64,000 nt of DNA from Sphingorhabdus sp. Alg239-R122 (GTDB taxonomy: Bacteria > Pseudomonadota > Alphaproteobacteria > Sphingomonadales > Sphingomonadaceae), in contig NZ_UNRC01000002.1 in the NCBI RefSeq assembly GCF_900537065.1, positions 160,342 to 224,341 on the forward strand, in the 5' to 3' direction. Numbering within the stretch: position 1 is the first letter of the stretch; each line of letters begins with the position of its first letter. Below, piece by piece: positions 52,230 through 62,168 of the stretch. The notes under the pieces are model-generated. The model was given only the letters and a program-made list of their open reading frames with translations, was not told where the DNA came from and did not search any database. The position numbers were made by a program, and so were the translations under genes.

Positions 52230-53264
52230 TTAATAGTAAAAATCGTAAATAATATCGACTATATAACCAGTATAAATGTCAACCAGCAAGACGTCATCAT
52301 AATAACGTACCCAGCGATAGTCACCATAAGCTGGCGGTAAGCGGTAATACGACGGATCACTTATCCAGTAATTGCGGGCATAAAACCCCGAGCCCAGGTA
52401 GAATCCGATACCAAAGCGCTTATAGCGGTGGCTGCGATAAGGCGCATAATACCGGTTTGCACGATATAGATGGCGATTATATTTACGGTAATTGCGCCAG
52501 TTATAGCGGCGGTCATTACGCCAGCTGCGCTTCCATGCTTTGCGGTAGTCACGCCGCGCGTTACGATAGCCGCGGCGATAATCGCGACGATCCCGCTTAT
52601 ATCGCTTGTCACGGCGGTCGGCACGATACCTGCGATCTATCCGGCCATCACGGTTGTGGTCCCAGCGACGATCTACCTTACCATTATGGTTGCGGTCATA
52701 TCGGCGGTCAATCCGACCATCACGATTCCGGTCCCAGCGACGATCGACGCGACCATCACGGTTGCGGTCGCCACGGGCGTTGGCACGACGGTTGCGGTTT
52801 ACGCGGCGCTGTGCCTCGCGGACGATACGTTCCTGTCTGTTCAAGCGGCGATCCTGACGTACCCGGCGCTGCTCATTGGTTGCGCGGCGCTGCTGACGCT
52901 GCTGTGTGCCTTGATGGCTTGCACGGCGTTGCTGCTGTTGCTGCGCTTTTTCGCGCTTCGCACGACGTTTTTGACGCACCTCGCGGTTGCCCTGACGTTC
53001 TGCACGTGCTTCGCGATTGGCTCTGCGCTGCTGACGGGCCTGCTTGTTCTGGCGTCGTTCTCCGCGCGCTCTGCGTTCACCGCGTCGCTCACGGCTTTGC
53101 TGGGCCGTTTCATTTAACTGTATGGCCAGAGCGGGGCTGCCTGCTATTGCAGAGCCTGTATTGACCTGTGCCTTGGCGGTGATTTCAGCTGCATCTGCTT
53201 CACCAATTACCAGAGGTGACAAAATGGTGGCGGCCATCAGGCTGACATAATATAATGGGCGCAT
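52230..53264 (-). CDS. Arg-rich secreted RcnB-like protein with four calcium-loop-like repeats
   Basis: 344 residues. The signal peptide ends at about residue 25 (EADAAE). Residues ~55-160 are an Arg/Gln/Ala-rich low-complexity stretch. Residues 166-213 are four exact-length 12-residue repeats of the form D-[RH]-N-[RH]-[DN]-G-[RK]-[VI]-D-R-R-[WY], like EF-hand or dockerin calcium loops. A basic Tyr/Arg-rich segment follows. The C-terminus (SYYRLPPAYGDYRWVRYYDD...YTGYIVDIIYDFYY) is the RcnB domain, known from nickel/cobalt homeostasis and common in sphingomonads. It is periplasmic. The metal or the function of the repeats is unknown. Confidence 0.85.
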   Translation of the reverse strand: MRPLYYVSLMAATILSPLVIGEADAAEITAKAQVNTGSAIAGSPALAIQLNETAQQSRERRGERRARGERRQNKQARQQRRANREARAERQGNREVRQKRRAKREKAQQQQQRRASHQGTQQRQQRRATNEQRRVRQDRRLNRQERIVREAQRRVNRNRRANARGDRNRDGRVDRRWDRNRDGRIDRRYDRNHNGKVDRRWDHNRDGRIDRRYRADRRDKRYKRDRRDYRRGYRNARRDYRKAWKRSWRNDRRYNWRNYRKYNRHLYRANRYYAPYRSHRYKRFGIGFYLGSGFYARNYWISDPSYYRLPPAYGDYRWVRYYDDVLLVDIYTGYIVDIIYDFYY

Positions 53265-53303
53265 ATTCTTTACTCCTTGGGCCTGATGAAAATTTCTATT
53301 TCC

Positions 53304-53318
53304 GGTCAGAAGCTGACC
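53304..53318. promoter_or_regulatory. Palindrome upstream of the RcnB-like gene
   Basis: GGTCAG-AAG-CTGACC is a perfect inverted repeat, 40 bases before the start of the minus-strand RcnB-like gene. It is placed as an operator would be. The rest of the 203-base gap 53265-53467 shows no gene. Confidence 0.4.
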
Positions 53319-53467
53319 AGATTTCCCACGACCGTTCCGTTAGTGTTGATCACGTTATAGGGACTTACGTGTTACCCCAAACTGAACCACGCTGTTGCCT
53401 TTTGTTAATATTAGCAGCAACTTTTATGAACACTTGCTTTTTGGCAGAAATCAGCGGTAAATGGCTT

Positions 53468-54133
53468 ATGCAGACACCAATCCTTACACTCAATATCGGA
53501 AAACCTGTCTCTTTTCGCGGAGATGGCGAGCACAGCGCAATTGCCAAATCCCCGGTGGATTCGCCTGTCTTTCTGGGGCGCACCGGCATAACGGGTGATC
53601 AGGTTGCCGACACGGTGCATCATGGCGGACCGGACAAAGCGCTGCACCATTATCCCTATGACCATTATGATTATTGGCGTGGACGCCTGCCGGGCCATGC
53701 ATTTCTGAAAAAACCAGGTGCATTTGGCGAGAATATATCCACGACCGGCATTATCGAAAGCGAAGCACGCATTGGCGACCGGTTTCGGCTAGGCGCGGCG
53801 CTGATAGAAATTAGCCATGGCCGCCAGCCCTGCTGGAAACTCGATCACCGTTTTGGGGTAAAAGGCAAAAACAGCGTGATGGCGGACATTGTGCGCACCG
53901 GCAAATGCGGCTTTTATTACCGTGTGATCGAAGAAGGCATGGTGGCACCCGATGCAGTCATGAAACGGGTGGAGCGCGGATTGGCGGAATGGACGGTGGA
54001 GTGCGTCTTCATGCTGCTAATCGGTGGGCGCGGCAAAAAAGACCCGGCGGCATTAAGGCAATTGCAGGATATGGAACTGCTCGCGACGAATTGGCGGGAA
54101 CGCGCGGCCAGGATACTGGATAACCCGGGCTAA
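53468..54133 (+). CDS. MOSC domain protein (YiiM-like)
   Basis: 221 residues from ATG 53468. Upstream in-frame codons (from 53255) are AT-rich and unconserved, and the conserved region starts at LNIGKPVSF. The MOSC features are HHGGPDKALHHYP, the FGENIS motif and the key cysteine in HGRQPCWKLDHRFG, followed by the C-terminal YiiM-like helical part. YiiM uses molybdenum cofactor to reduce N-hydroxylated bases and similar compounds. The ribosome site is weak. It converges with accC three bases away. Confidence 0.85.
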   Translation: MQTPILTLNIGKPVSFRGDGEHSAIAKSPVDSPVFLGRTGITGDQVADTVHHGGPDKALHHYPYDHYDYWRGRLPGHAFLKKPGAFGENISTTGIIESEARIGDRFRLGAALIEISHGRQPCWKLDHRFGVKGKNSVMADIVRTGKCGFYYRVIEEGMVAPDAVMKRVERGLAEWTVECVFMLLIGGRGKKDPAALRQLQDMELLATNWRERAARILDNPG

Positions 54134-54136
54134 AAC

Positions 54137-55498
54137 CTAGGTTTCATCGCTTTCCGCATTTTTGGCGAGCCATTCTTCCAGCCATTTGATGGTATAGTCA
54201 CCATTCTGGAATTCCGGATCGTCGAGCAATTCGCGGTGGAGCGGAATGGTGGTTTTCATGCCCTCGATCACAAATTCATCCAGCGCACGGCGCAGGCGCA
54301 TCAGGCACCCTTCGCGGTTCTTGCCATAAACGATAAGCTTGGCAATCATACTATCATAATAGGGGGGCACGACATAGCCGTGATAAAGCCCGCTATCGAC
54401 GCGCACATGCATACCGCCTGCGGGATGGTATCCGGTCACTTTGCCAGGCGACGGTGTGAAATTTTTCGGATCTTCGGCATTAATCCGGCATTCGACCGCA
54501 TGGCCGTGGAACTGGATATCTTCCTGCTGGAAAGAAAGCGGATGTCCGTCGGCCACGCGGATCTGTTCGCGTACCAGGTCGATACCGGTGATCATTTCCG
54601 TCACGGGATGTTCAACCTGCAAACGAGTGTTCATTTCGATAAAATAAAACTCGTCATTTTCGTACAGAAACTCGATCGTACCCGCGCCGCGATAGGCCAT
54701 ATCAGCCATTGCCTTGGCCACAGTCGTACCCATTTCCGCGCGCTGCGCGTCCGAAATAACCGGTGAAGGCGCTTCTTCCAATACTTTCTGGTGGCGGCGC
54801 TGCAACGAACAATCGCGCTCGCCCAGATGTACGGCATGGCCATTGCCATCGCCAAACACCTGAAATTCGATATGCCGCGGATCGCCCAGATATTTTTCGA
54901 TATAGACGGTTGGATCGCCAAAAGCGGCCTTGGCCTCATTTGATGCCTGGCTCATCAGGCTTTCCAGCTTGTCGGGGCTTTCCACCACCTGCATGCCTCG
55001 GCCTCCGCCGCCTGATGCTGCCTTGACAATCACTGGATAGCCGATTTCTTCGGCAATGCGTTTGCCATCCTCGATATTCTCAACCGGTCCGGGAGAGCCC
55101 GGGACAAGCGGAATGCCAAGCGCGCCAGCGGTGCGTTTTGCCTCTACCTTGTCGCCCATGGTACGGATATGTTCGGGCTTAGGACCGATCCACTTGATGC
55201 CATGCGCTTCAACAATTTCGGCAAATTTGGCATTTTCCGATAAAAAGCCATAGCCGGGATGGATTGCATCGGCATGGCTGACTTCGGCTGCCGAAATAAT
55301 GTTCGGGATATTGAGATAACTGTCAGTGGCGGGCGGCGGGCCTACACAAATGGCTTCATCGGCAAGCCGGACATGCATCGCATCTTCGTCAGCAGTGGAA
55401 TGCACCGCTACTGTCTTAATGCCCATTTCATGCGCAGCGCGGTGGATACGGAGTGCGATTTCGCCGCGATTGGCTATCAATATCTTTTTGATGGTCAT
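54137..55498 (-). CDS. accC: Biotin carboxylase subunit of acetyl-CoA carboxylase
   Basis: 453 residues, the normal length. It carboxylates biotin on AccB with ATP and bicarbonate at the first step of fatty-acid synthesis. The start [15 protein letters not shown], the ATP-grasp glycine loop [21 protein letters not shown] and [27 protein letters not shown] are all standard. It follows accB by nine bases on the same strand and ends the aroQ-accB-accC operon. Confidence 0.97.
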   Translation of the reverse strand: MTIKKILIANRGEIALRIHRAAHEMGIKTVAVHSTADEDAMHVRLADEAICVGPPPATDSYLNIPNIISAAEVSHADAIHPGYGFLSENAKFAEIVEAHGIKWIGPKPEHIRTMGDKVEAKRTAGALGIPLVPGSPGPVENIEDGKRIAEEIGYPVIVKAASGGGGRGMQVVESPDKLESLMSQASNEAKAAFGDPTVYIEKYLGDPRHIEFQVFGDGNGHAVHLGERDCSLQRRHQKVLEEAPSPVISDAQRAEMGTTVAKAMADMAYRGAGTIEFLYENDEFYFIEMNTRLQVEHPVTEMITGIDLVREQIRVADGHPLSFQQEDIQFHGHAVECRINAEDPKNFTPSPGKVTGYHPAGGMHVRVDSGLYHGYVVPPYYDSMIAKLIVYGKNREGCLMRLRRALDEFVIEGMKTTIPLHRELLDDPEFQNGDYTIKWLEEWLAKNAESDET

Positions 55499-55507
55499 GC
55501 CGCAGGC

Positions 55508-56014
55508 TTACTCCACAACCACCAAAGGCTGGTCGAATTCGACCGGCTGTGCGTCCTCGACCAGTATCTGTGCGACCTTGCCTGCCTTGGGTGCGGTAAT
55601 CGGGTTCATGACCTTCATTGCCTCGACAATCAGCAGCGTGTCACCCTTGCCCACGCTGTCGCCGACCTTGACGAATTGTGCGGCGCCTGGTTCCGGCGCC
55701 ATATAGACCGTGCCGACCATAGGTGATTTGACGGCATTTGCCATATCGGCGGCAGGGGTAGCCGCTTCTTCTACCGGAGCAATAGGAGCAGGCGCTACAG
55801 CAGGCATTTCGTGTACCGGCGCAGGCATAGGAGCCGCCGCCATCATTGCACCTGGGGCACCACGTGACACGCGGATCTTGCGCTCGCCATCTTCGACTTC
55901 GATTTCAGTGAGGCCGGTTTCACCCAGTAATTCGGCAAGTTCACGGACCAGCTTTCCGTCCACCTGCATTGTGCCTGATTTGGATGTACTGCCCTGATTC
56001 TGCTTTGCTGCCAT
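55508..56014 (-). CDS. accB: Biotin carboxyl carrier protein
   Basis: 168 residues. The C-terminal biotinyl domain carries the modified lysine K134 in EAMKVMN. A flexible Ala/Pro-rich linker spans residues ~53-90. It carries carboxybiotin between AccC and the carboxyltransferase. It lies between aroQ and accC on the minus strand, 104 bases after aroQ. Confidence 0.97.
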   Translation of the reverse strand: MAAKQNQGSTSKSGTMQVDGKLVRELAELLGETGLTEIEVEDGERKIRVSRGAPGAMMAAAPMPAPVHEMPAVAPAPIAPVEEAATPAADMANAVKSPMVGTVYMAPEPGAAQFVKVGDSVGKGDTLLIVEAMKVMNPITAPKAGKVAQILVEDAQPVEFDQPLVVVE

Positions 56015-56118
56015 GAATTCCTCTTGGAGTATTGTCCGCGTGTACGAACCGTTGCAAATGTAACATGATTGCCCTGCCTATGCCCGCAAACCGGGGGGCA
56101 GGGCAATATCTTTATGCG

Positions 56119-56559
56119 CTAAATCTTCGCTGCCGCCTCCAGCGCCATGACATAGCCATAAGTGCCAAAGCCACAGATGGAGCCGCGTGCGACGGGTGCA
56201 ATCAGGCTTTTATGCCGAAATTCTTCCCGCGCCGCGGGGTTGGAAATATGCACTTCGATTACCGGCGTTTTGATGGCTTTGACAGCATCATATAGTGCTA
56301 CGGATGTATGCGTCAGCGCGCCAGCGTTCAGGATAACCGCATGCACACCTGCGCCCTGGGCCTCATGCAGCCAGTCGGTGAGGTGCCCTTCATGATTGGA
56401 CTGGCGCAGGTCGATTTCGAAGCCGAGTTCTTTCCCGCGATCTTCCAGACTATCCGCAATATCATCGAGCGTGTCCGACCCATAAATTTCCGGCTCACGC
56501 AGGCCGAGCAGGTTAAGATTGGGTCCGTTGAGGACAAATATGGTTCTGGTATCGGTCAT
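56119..56559 (-). CDS. aroQ: Type II 3-dehydroquinate dehydratase
   Basis: Shikimate-pathway enzyme, 146 residues, active as a dodecamer. The N-terminal FVLNGPNLNLLGLREPEIYG contains the flexible-lid arginine R21 and catalytic tyrosine Y26. NAGALTHTS and EVHISN follow, with the C-terminal GFGTYGYVMAL. It is the first gene of the aroQ-accB-accC operon, diverging from typA across 161 bases. Confidence 0.96.
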   Translation of the reverse strand: MTDTRTIFVLNGPNLNLLGLREPEIYGSDTLDDIADSLEDRGKELGFEIDLRQSNHEGHLTDWLHEAQGAGVHAVILNAGALTHTSVALYDAVKAIKTPVIEVHISNPAAREEFRHKSLIAPVARGSICGFGTYGYVMALEAAAKI

Positions 56560-56651
56560 AGTGCGATGCGCCCCTTTGACATATGCTTATAGCGGCTGTT
56601 GCAGGCAGGACAAGCGTGGCCGGTTTGATATTGCACTGCAACACAAAGCCA

Positions 56652-56687
56652 GCTATACGCGCGCCAATTGTGGCGTGCGCGCATAGC
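56652..56687. promoter_or_regulatory. Imperfect hairpin in the aroQ-typA divergent region
   Basis: GCTATACGCGCGCCA and TGGCGTGCGCGCATAGC pair around ATTG with a two-base bulge, ending 33 bases before the typA ATG. It may be an RNA leader structure of typA or an operator between the divergent genes. Confidence 0.45.
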
Positions 56688-56720
56688 AGCCGTCCTCCTC
56701 TTACGATAAGCAGAATAAAC

Positions 56721-58550
56721 ATGTCCCTTCGCAATATCGCGATTATCGCGCACGTTGACCACGGCAAAACCACGCTGGTGGATGAGCTTTTCAAGCAATC
56801 GGGTACCTTCCGCGAGAATCAGCGGGTGGAAGAACGCGCGATGGATTCAAACGATCTGGAAAAAGAGCGCGGCATCACGATTCTGGCCAAGTGCACGAGC
56901 GTCGAATGGGAAAATGAAGGCGAAACCACGCGCATCAATATTGTCGATACGCCGGGCCACGCCGATTTTGGCGGCGAGGTGGAGCGTATCCTGTCGATGG
57001 TCGATGGTGTCATCCTTCTGGTCGATGCTGCCGAAGGACCAATGCCGCAGACGAAGTTCGTGACGGGCAAGGCGCTCGCGCTCGGCCTCAAACCGATTGT
57101 AGTTGTGAACAAGATTGACCGCCCGGATGGCCGTCCTGATGAAGTGCTCGACGAATGTTTTGACCTGTTCGTGAACCTGGGTGCCAATGATGAGCAGCTC
57201 GATTTCCCCGTGCTGTATGCATCGGGCCGCAATGGCTATGCGAGCGAAGATACCGAAGCGCGCGAAGGTGATTTGCAGCCATTGTTCAAGAAAATTGTCG
57301 AACATGTGCCTGCGCCAACCGTGGATAAAGACGCGCCTTTCAGCTTTCTCGTAACGCTGCTGGACCGTGATAATTTCGTCGGGCGTATCCTGACGGGCCG
57401 TATTGCTACGGGCACGCTGAAAATCAATGACCCGATCAAGGCGATGGATATTGATGGCAATATTGTCGAACAGGGCCGCGCGACCAAGATTATGGCGTTC
57501 CGCGGGTTGGAGCGTGAGCCGGTCGATTTTGCCGAGGCAGGTGACATTATCTCGCTGGCAGGCCTGACCGATGCAACCGTGGCCAATACCATTGCCACGC
57601 CTGACCTGATGGAACCGATCGCATCGCAGCCAATTGATCCGCCAACGCTGTCGATGCGCTTTGCCGTCAATGACAGCCCGTTTGCAGGCCGTGAAGGCGA
57701 CAAGGTCACAAGCCGCATGATCCGTGACCGGCTGGCCAAGGAAGCTGAATCCAATGTTGCCATTCGCATCACTGAAAGCGCGGACAAAGACAGTTTTGAA
57801 GTCGCGGGCCGCGGTGAATTACAGCTGGGCGTACTTATTGAAACGATGCGCCGTGAAGGTTTTGAACTTGGCATTTCGCGTCCGCGTGTTCTCTACCGTG
57901 AAAATGAAGCGGGTGAGCGCGAAGAGCCGTACGAGACTGTCGTGATCGACGTCGATGACGAGCATAGCGGCACGGTGGTCGAGAAAATGCAGATGCGCAA
58001 AGCCGAGTTGACCGACATGCGTCCATCCGGCACGGGCAAGACGCGGATTACTTTTTCTGCGCCGTCGCGCGGCCTGATCGGCTATCACGGCGAATTCCTG
58101 TCTGACACGCGCGGCACCGGCCTGATGAACCGCCTGTTTGAAAAATACGGGCCGTACAAGGGCAGCATTACGGGCCGTCAGCTTGGCGTGCTGATTTCAC
58201 GCACCACAGGCGAAAGCGTTGCCTATGCGCTGAACAGTCTGGAAGAACGCGGCGAGCTTTTCATCGGTTCGAACGTGGCGATATACGAAGGCATGATTAT
58301 TGGCGAGAACGCCAAGCCCGAAGACCTTGAAGTCAATGCGATGAAATCAAAGCAGCTCACCAACTTCCGTTCGACCGGCAAGGATGACGCGATCCGCCTT
58401 ACCCCGCCGCGTCTGATGAGTCTGGAGCAGGCAATCGCCTATATTGACGATGATGAAATGGTTGAGGTCACGCCCAAGTCGATCCGCCTGCGCAAACGCC
58501 ATCTTGACCCCAATGTGCGTAAAAAGGAAAGCCGCAAGAAAGAAGGTTAA
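56721..58550 (+). CDS. typA: Ribosome-associated GTPase TypA/BipA
   Basis: 609 residues from ATG 56721, where the conserved [19 protein letters not shown] begins; a frame from 56583 adds only unconserved residues. The GTPase motifs are G1 [10 protein letters not shown]2 ERGITI, G3 [11 protein letters not shown] and G4 [12 protein letters not shown]-like domains III and V and the TypA-specific C-terminal domain ([21 protein letters not shown]) follow. It helps ribosome assembly, especially in cold or stress. The ribosome site is weak. Confidence 0.97.
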   Translation: MSLRNIAIIAHVDHGKTTLVDELFKQSGTFRENQRVEERAMDSNDLEKERGITILAKCTSVEWENEGETTRINIVDTPGHADFGGEVERILSMVDGVILLVDAAEGPMPQTKFVTGKALALGLKPIVVVNKIDRPDGRPDEVLDECFDLFVNLGANDEQLDFPVLYASGRNGYASEDTEAREGDLQPLFKKIVEHVPAPTVDKDAPFSFLVTLLDRDNFVGRILTGRIATGTLKINDPIKAMDIDGNIVEQGRATKIMAFRGLEREPVDFAEAGDIISLAGLTDATVANTIATPDLMEPIASQPIDPPTLSMRFAVNDSPFAGREGDKVTSRMIRDRLAKEAESNVAIRITESADKDSFEVAGRGELQLGVLIETMRREGFELGISRPRVLYRENEAGEREEPYETVVIDVDDEHSGTVVEKMQMRKAELTDMRPSGTGKTRITFSAPSRGLIGYHGEFLSDTRGTGLMNRLFEKYGPYKGSITGRQLGVLISRTTGESVAYALNSLEERGELFIGSNVAIYEGMIIGENAKPEDLEVNAMKSKQLTNFRSTGKDDAIRLTPPRLMSLEQAIAYIDDDEMVEVTPKSIRLRKRHLDPNVRKKESRKKEG

Positions 58551-58601
58551 GGGTAAGGGCAGTTGATTTACTGCATGTCTGCGGTGCTGTAAGCGAACGG
58601 C

Positions 58602-59132
58602 ATGCGCCTGTTCTTCACACTTGTTCCACCGCATGATATCCGGCAGCGGCTTTGCCTGCTGATGGGCGGTATTGAGGGTGCGCGGTGGCAATCGGATGCG
58701 CAGCTGCATCTGACGATGCGCTATGTCGGTGATGTGGAAGGGCATGTCGTGGATTTGCTGGTGGCGGAAACGGACCGGCTTCCATTGTCTCCAATAGAAG
58801 CGCGGTTGGACGGCATTGGCCAGTTTTCGCGCGGTGATCATGTGCAGCAGCTTTGGGCCGGGGTTTCCCCGGCACAGCCGTTTGCCCATCTGCACCGGCA
58901 GATTGAACGCATCTGTGTTTCGGCGGGGCTGAAGCCAGAAAAACGCAAATATGTGCCGCATATCACTTTGGCGCGATTACCGCGCAGTGGCGGATCGCCT
59001 GCACAGTTCATGGAATCGCATATCGGCCTTTCGAGCACGCCATTTACATTTGACCGACTGGTGCTGATGCAGAGCCATCTGCGCACCAGCGGCAGCCTGT
59101 ATGTGCCGCTGGCCGAATGGGATATGGCTTAA
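58602..59132 (+). CDS. thpR: RNA 2',3'-cyclic phosphodiesterase (2H family)
   Basis: 176 residues. The two HxT-type catalytic motifs are present: HLTMRYVG near residue 36 and HITLARL near 120. The N-terminal RLFFTLVPP is typical of the LigT/ThpR family, and the length is normal. It hydrolyses 2',3'-cyclic phosphate ends of RNA. It follows typA by 51 bases and overlaps the end of the convergent abgT-like gene by four bases. Confidence 0.92.
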   Translation: MRLFFTLVPPHDIRQRLCLLMGGIEGARWQSDAQLHLTMRYVGDVEGHVVDLLVAETDRLPLSPIEARLDGIGQFSRGDHVQQLWAGVSPAQPFAHLHRQIERICVSAGLKPEKRKYVPHITLARLPRSGGSPAQFMESHIGLSSTPFTFDRLVLMQSHLRTSGSLYVPLAEWDMA

Positions 59133-60775
59133 GGCGCAGCCGCAGGAACCGCAGCTTGCGGAATGGCATAGCTGACCGATGCATCGGGGCCGAGCGGAAT
59201 GCCGAGATAGACCCACAGCACCAGCAGCAATGTACCGCTGACCAGAAGCCATACCGAATAAGGGATCATCATCGCGGTCAGGCTGCCGAGCCCGAAATCT
59301 TTCTGCCAGCGCTGCGCAAACACAAGGATAAGCGGGAAATAGACCATCAGCGGCGTGATGATATTGGTCGCGCTATCGCCGACGCGGTAGGCCGCAGTCG
59401 CGCCTTCGGGGCTTACACCCAGCAGCATCAGCATCGGTACCAGCACCGGCGCAAGCAGCGCCCATTTGGCACTTGCCGATCCGACAAACAGGTTGAGCAG
59501 GCCCGAGAACAGCACGATCAGGCCGAGCACGAGTGGCAGTGGCAGGCCGGTGGATTCAATCCCGGCGGCACCATGCACCGCAGTAATCAGGCCCAAGTTT
59601 GACCAGCCAAACATCGCCACGAAGTGCGCAGCGGCAAAGGCTAGCACGAGATAGTAACCCATATCCTTCATCGATTCCGCCATCATGTTCACCAGATCGC
59701 GGTGATCGTTGATTGTGCCGGCTGCCTTGCCATAGGCCCAGCCGCACGCGAGGAAGAGTACGAAGAAACCGGCAACCAGCGACTGATAGAATGGGCGCAG
59801 CGTGGTGTGCACCGAACAGTCACCGCTGGCAATGGTACCGGGTGCGCAGGCTTCTTCGTTGATCAGCGGCGTGCCGGGGCCGAGTGCCATGATGGCCCAA
59901 AGCGCCACCACGCCCAATGTAGCGAGGCCAGCATATTTCAGGCCCTTTTTCTGCTCAGCAGACAACTCGCCATCATCATCCTGGGCGTAAGTTTCCGCCA
60001 TGTCGCCTTCCGGGATCCATGCGCCCAGACGCGGCTCAATCACCTTGTCGGTGACATACCAGATGATTGGCAGGAAGATGAAAGTCATCGCGGCGATAAA
60101 ATACCAGTTACCAGCAATGTTCATTGTCCAGCTTGGATCAAGCGCGCTGACATTCACCGCTTCTTCGGTGATGCCGAACAGCAGCGCATCAAGCTGCCCC
60201 GGTGAAACATTGGCGGAAAAACCACCTGAAACCCCGGCAAATGCCGCCGCAATGCCTGCCAGTGGATGTCGCCCTGCCGCGGCGAACAGCAGTCCAGCGA
60301 GTGGAATCAGCACGACATATCCTGCATCGGCGGCGTGGTTGCCGATCATGGCGACCAGCGCGACAACAGGGGTCAACAGCGACACTGGCGCGCTTTTGAC
60401 GGCGGCGCGCATACCGCTGGCAAAAAAGCCCGACCGTTCGGCCACGCCCGCACCCAGCATCACGACCAGAACATAGCCAAGTGGATGGAAGTGGGTGAAT
60501 GTCTTGGGCATTTCGACCCACAGCTTCTGAATATTTTCAGGTGCCAGCAGACTGACCGATTTGATCACCAGTGCTTTGCCATCTTCCCCCAATTCGGTCG
60601 GATGCAGCGCTGAAGCGCCCATGGCCGCCGCGATAATTGAAATCACGATCAGTGCAATGATAAGGTAGAGGAAAATAAATACCGGATCGGGAAGCTTGTT
60701 GCCGGTCCGTTCAACCCAGGCCAGAAACCCTGTGGTTTTGGGGCCATTTGTCACATTCTCTGCTGTATTTGCCAT
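59129..60775 (-). CDS. AbgT family transporter
   Basis: 548 residues with about eleven hydrophobic helices. The segments LAWVERTGNKLPDP at the start, AGDGGF-free AGVAERSGFFASG, NHAADAGYVVLIPL and VGDSATNIITPLMVYFPL match the AbgT family. That family includes the p-aminobenzoyl-glutamate importer and sulfonamide-effluxing MtrF. The direction and substrate here are not known. A GGAAGAGG ribosome site precedes the ATG. An inverted repeat TTCCCG...CGGGAA lies just upstream at 60783-60808. Confidence 0.9.
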   Translation of the reverse strand: MANTAENVTNGPKTTGFLAWVERTGNKLPDPVFIFLYLIIALIVISIIAAAMGASALHPTELGEDGKALVIKSVSLLAPENIQKLWVEMPKTFTHFHPLGYVLVVMLGAGVAERSGFFASGMRAAVKSAPVSLLTPVVALVAMIGNHAADAGYVVLIPLAGLLFAAAGRHPLAGIAAAFAGVSGGFSANVSPGQLDALLFGITEEAVNVSALDPSWTMNIAGNWYFIAAMTFIFLPIIWYVTDKVIEPRLGAWIPEGDMAETYAQDDDGELSAEQKKGLKYAGLATLGVVALWAIMALGPGTPLINEEACAPGTIASGDCSVHTTLRPFYQSLVAGFFVLFLACGWAYGKAAGTINDHRDLVNMMAESMKDMGYYLVLAFAAAHFVAMFGWSNLGLITAVHGAAGIESTGLPLPLVLGLIVLFSGLLNLFVGSASAKWALLAPVLVPMLMLLGVSPEGATAAYRVGDSATNIITPLMVYFPLILVFAQRWQKDFGLGSLTAMMIPYSVWLLVSGTLLLVLWVYLGIPLGPDASVSYAIPQAAVPAAAP

Positions 60776-60879
60776 ATACCTCTTCCCGAATTATGGTTTT
60801 TCCGGGAATCTTAGCGCAAGTTTCAAAAACCGCAATGGGGTAGGTATCAGGCGCAAGAGGTGCGTCAGATGCTTTGGAT

Positions 60880-61308
60880 TCAGGCGCTCTGGATATAGTC
60901 GCGCATGGCGGCGGCTTCGCTCTCGATCTTGTCGATGCGGTATTTCACAAGATCGCCGATTGATACAAAACCAACAAGTTTTTCACCCTCGACGACTGGC
61001 AAGTGACGGATGCGCCGCTTGCTCATGAGCGACAATGCAGACAAGGCAGTCGCATCGGACGCGATAGTGATGGCGGGCGCGGTCATGACATTCGAAACCG
61101 GTGTGTCCAGAACGCCTGCCCCGTCACTTTGCAGGCAGTATATAACATCGCGTTCGGAAAATATGCCTGCCACCTTGCCACCAGCCATAACCGGCAGGGC
61201 ACCGATGCGTTTTTCGGACAGCATTGCGATGGCATCCATGACGCTGTCATCCCCATGGCATGTAAAAAGTTCGCCAGAGCGATTTTCCAATATTTTGGCA
61301 ACTGTCAT
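60880..61308 (-). CDS. CBS domain pair protein
   Basis: 142 residues from ATG 61308, which has a strong GGAGGAAAA ribosome site; a longer frame to 61374 is not supported. Two CBS domains lie in tandem: residues ~10-60 (AIAMLSEKRIGALPVM) and ~75-125 (ALSLMSKRRIRHLPVVEGEKLVGFVSIGDLV). Such stand-alone pairs bind adenine nucleotides and act as sensors. No target is adjacent. Confidence 0.9.
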   Translation of the reverse strand: MTVAKILENRSGELFTCHGDDSVMDAIAMLSEKRIGALPVMAGGKVAGIFSERDVIYCLQSDGAGVLDTPVSNVMTAPAITIASDATALSALSLMSKRRIRHLPVVEGEKLVGFVSIGDLVKYRIDKIESEAAAMRDYIQSA

Positions 61309-61438
61309 GATTTTCCTCCGCTTAATGGATCGATTATGTCCGATTCTCTGTGCTTGTACAGATAAATGTAACACAAAATATATCGTCCGTCATTCAGCCG
61401 GGCTTGATGCCGCGTATAAAAGCGTCCAATAGATTCCC

Positions 61439-61744
61439 ATGCCGCGTCCATCCAATCTTGATGATCCCGATTATGCCCGTTTCGCCTGGGCGCGTTATCG
61501 CCGCCTTATGTGGTTTATGGCGCTCGTAACACTGGGTGTTGTCGCGGTTGCCCTGGGTATCATGTTCGCGCTGCATGGCTGGGTATCCATCCATCTTTAT
61601 ATTGCAACAGCATTGGCCGTCGCGGCGGCGATGCTGCTCACGGCGGCATTAATGGGGCTGGTGTTCCTGTCCAGCGGGACAGGCCATGATGAGGCGGTGG
61701 AAGATGAAATTTCAAAGGAAATATATGGCGATGACGAAAAGTGA
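61439..61744 (+). CDS. Small membrane protein of unknown function
   Basis: 101 residues with two hydrophobic helices at about 24-46 and 52-78. The N-terminus (NLDDPDYARFAWARYRRLMW) is conserved in feel with hypothetical sphingomonad proteins. The C-terminus is acidic and soluble (EDEISKEIYGDDE). It overlaps the start of the thioesterase gene by 20 bases in another frame, so translation may be coupled. No function is proposed. Confidence 0.75.
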   Translation: MPRPSNLDDPDYARFAWARYRRLMWFMALVTLGVVAVALGIMFALHGWVSIHLYIATALAVAAAMLLTAALMGLVFLSSGTGHDEAVEDEISKEIYGDDEK

Positions 61745-62168
61745 TCATATTGGCGTAAAGCCCGCACTGACGTCGCGTGAGGATCCGATCCTGCGTGTCG
61801 TGCCGGGGCCTGCCGATATCAATTCCAACGGCCATATTTTTGGCGGCTGGGTGCTGAGCCAGATGGATACGGCGGCGGGCATTGTCGCTGCGCGGGCAAC
61901 GCAAGGTGCGACGGCCACTGTGGCCATAGATGCAATGGAATTTATCGCGCCCATACTGCTGCGTGATGTGATTTCGGTCTATGCCGAGGTGGAACGGATA
62001 GGCCGCACGTCGCTGGCCATTCGCATCGATGTGATCGCTACAAGATCGCGCGGGGCAGAGGAAGTGCGGGTCACAAGCGGCCTGTTCACTTTCGTGGCGC
62101 TGGATGAAAACCACCGGCCCAGAGTCATTGATAAGAGTAACTTGCCTGAGGGCCTGAAGGGCGTTTAG
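61725..62168 (+). CDS. Hotdog-fold acyl-CoA thioesterase (YciA-like)
   Basis: 147 residues from ATG 61725, with AAAGGAA five bases upstream; ATG 61731 is a close alternative. The hotdog-family segments NGHIFGGWVLSQMDTAAG and AIDAMEFIAPILLRDVISVYAEVERIGRTS are clear, with the catalytic aspartate in QMDTAAG. It hydrolyses acyl-CoA esters in the cytoplasm. Its start lies within the end of the small membrane protein gene, and it converges with the DUF4139 gene by four bases. Confidence 0.9.
   Translation: MAMTKSDHIGVKPALTSREDPILRVVPGPADINSNGHIFGGWVLSQMDTAAGIVAARATQGATATVAIDAMEFIAPILLRDVISVYAEVERIGRTSLAIRIDVIATRSRGAEEVRVTSGLFTFVALDENHRPRVIDKSNLPEGLKGV

Noticed and set aside
52457-53164. 235-codon His/Asp/Gly/Cys-rich and 215-codon hydrophobic frames on the plus strand opposite the RcnB-like gene
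   Set aside because: They are shadows of the Arg-rich repeats; CGN codons read on the other strand give these compositions. The minus-strand gene has a signal peptide and RcnB domain.
53255-53467. Extension of the MOSC protein to 53255
   Set aside because: The added codons are AT-rich promoter-like sequence with no similarity to the family; it also overlaps the start of the divergent RcnB-like gene.
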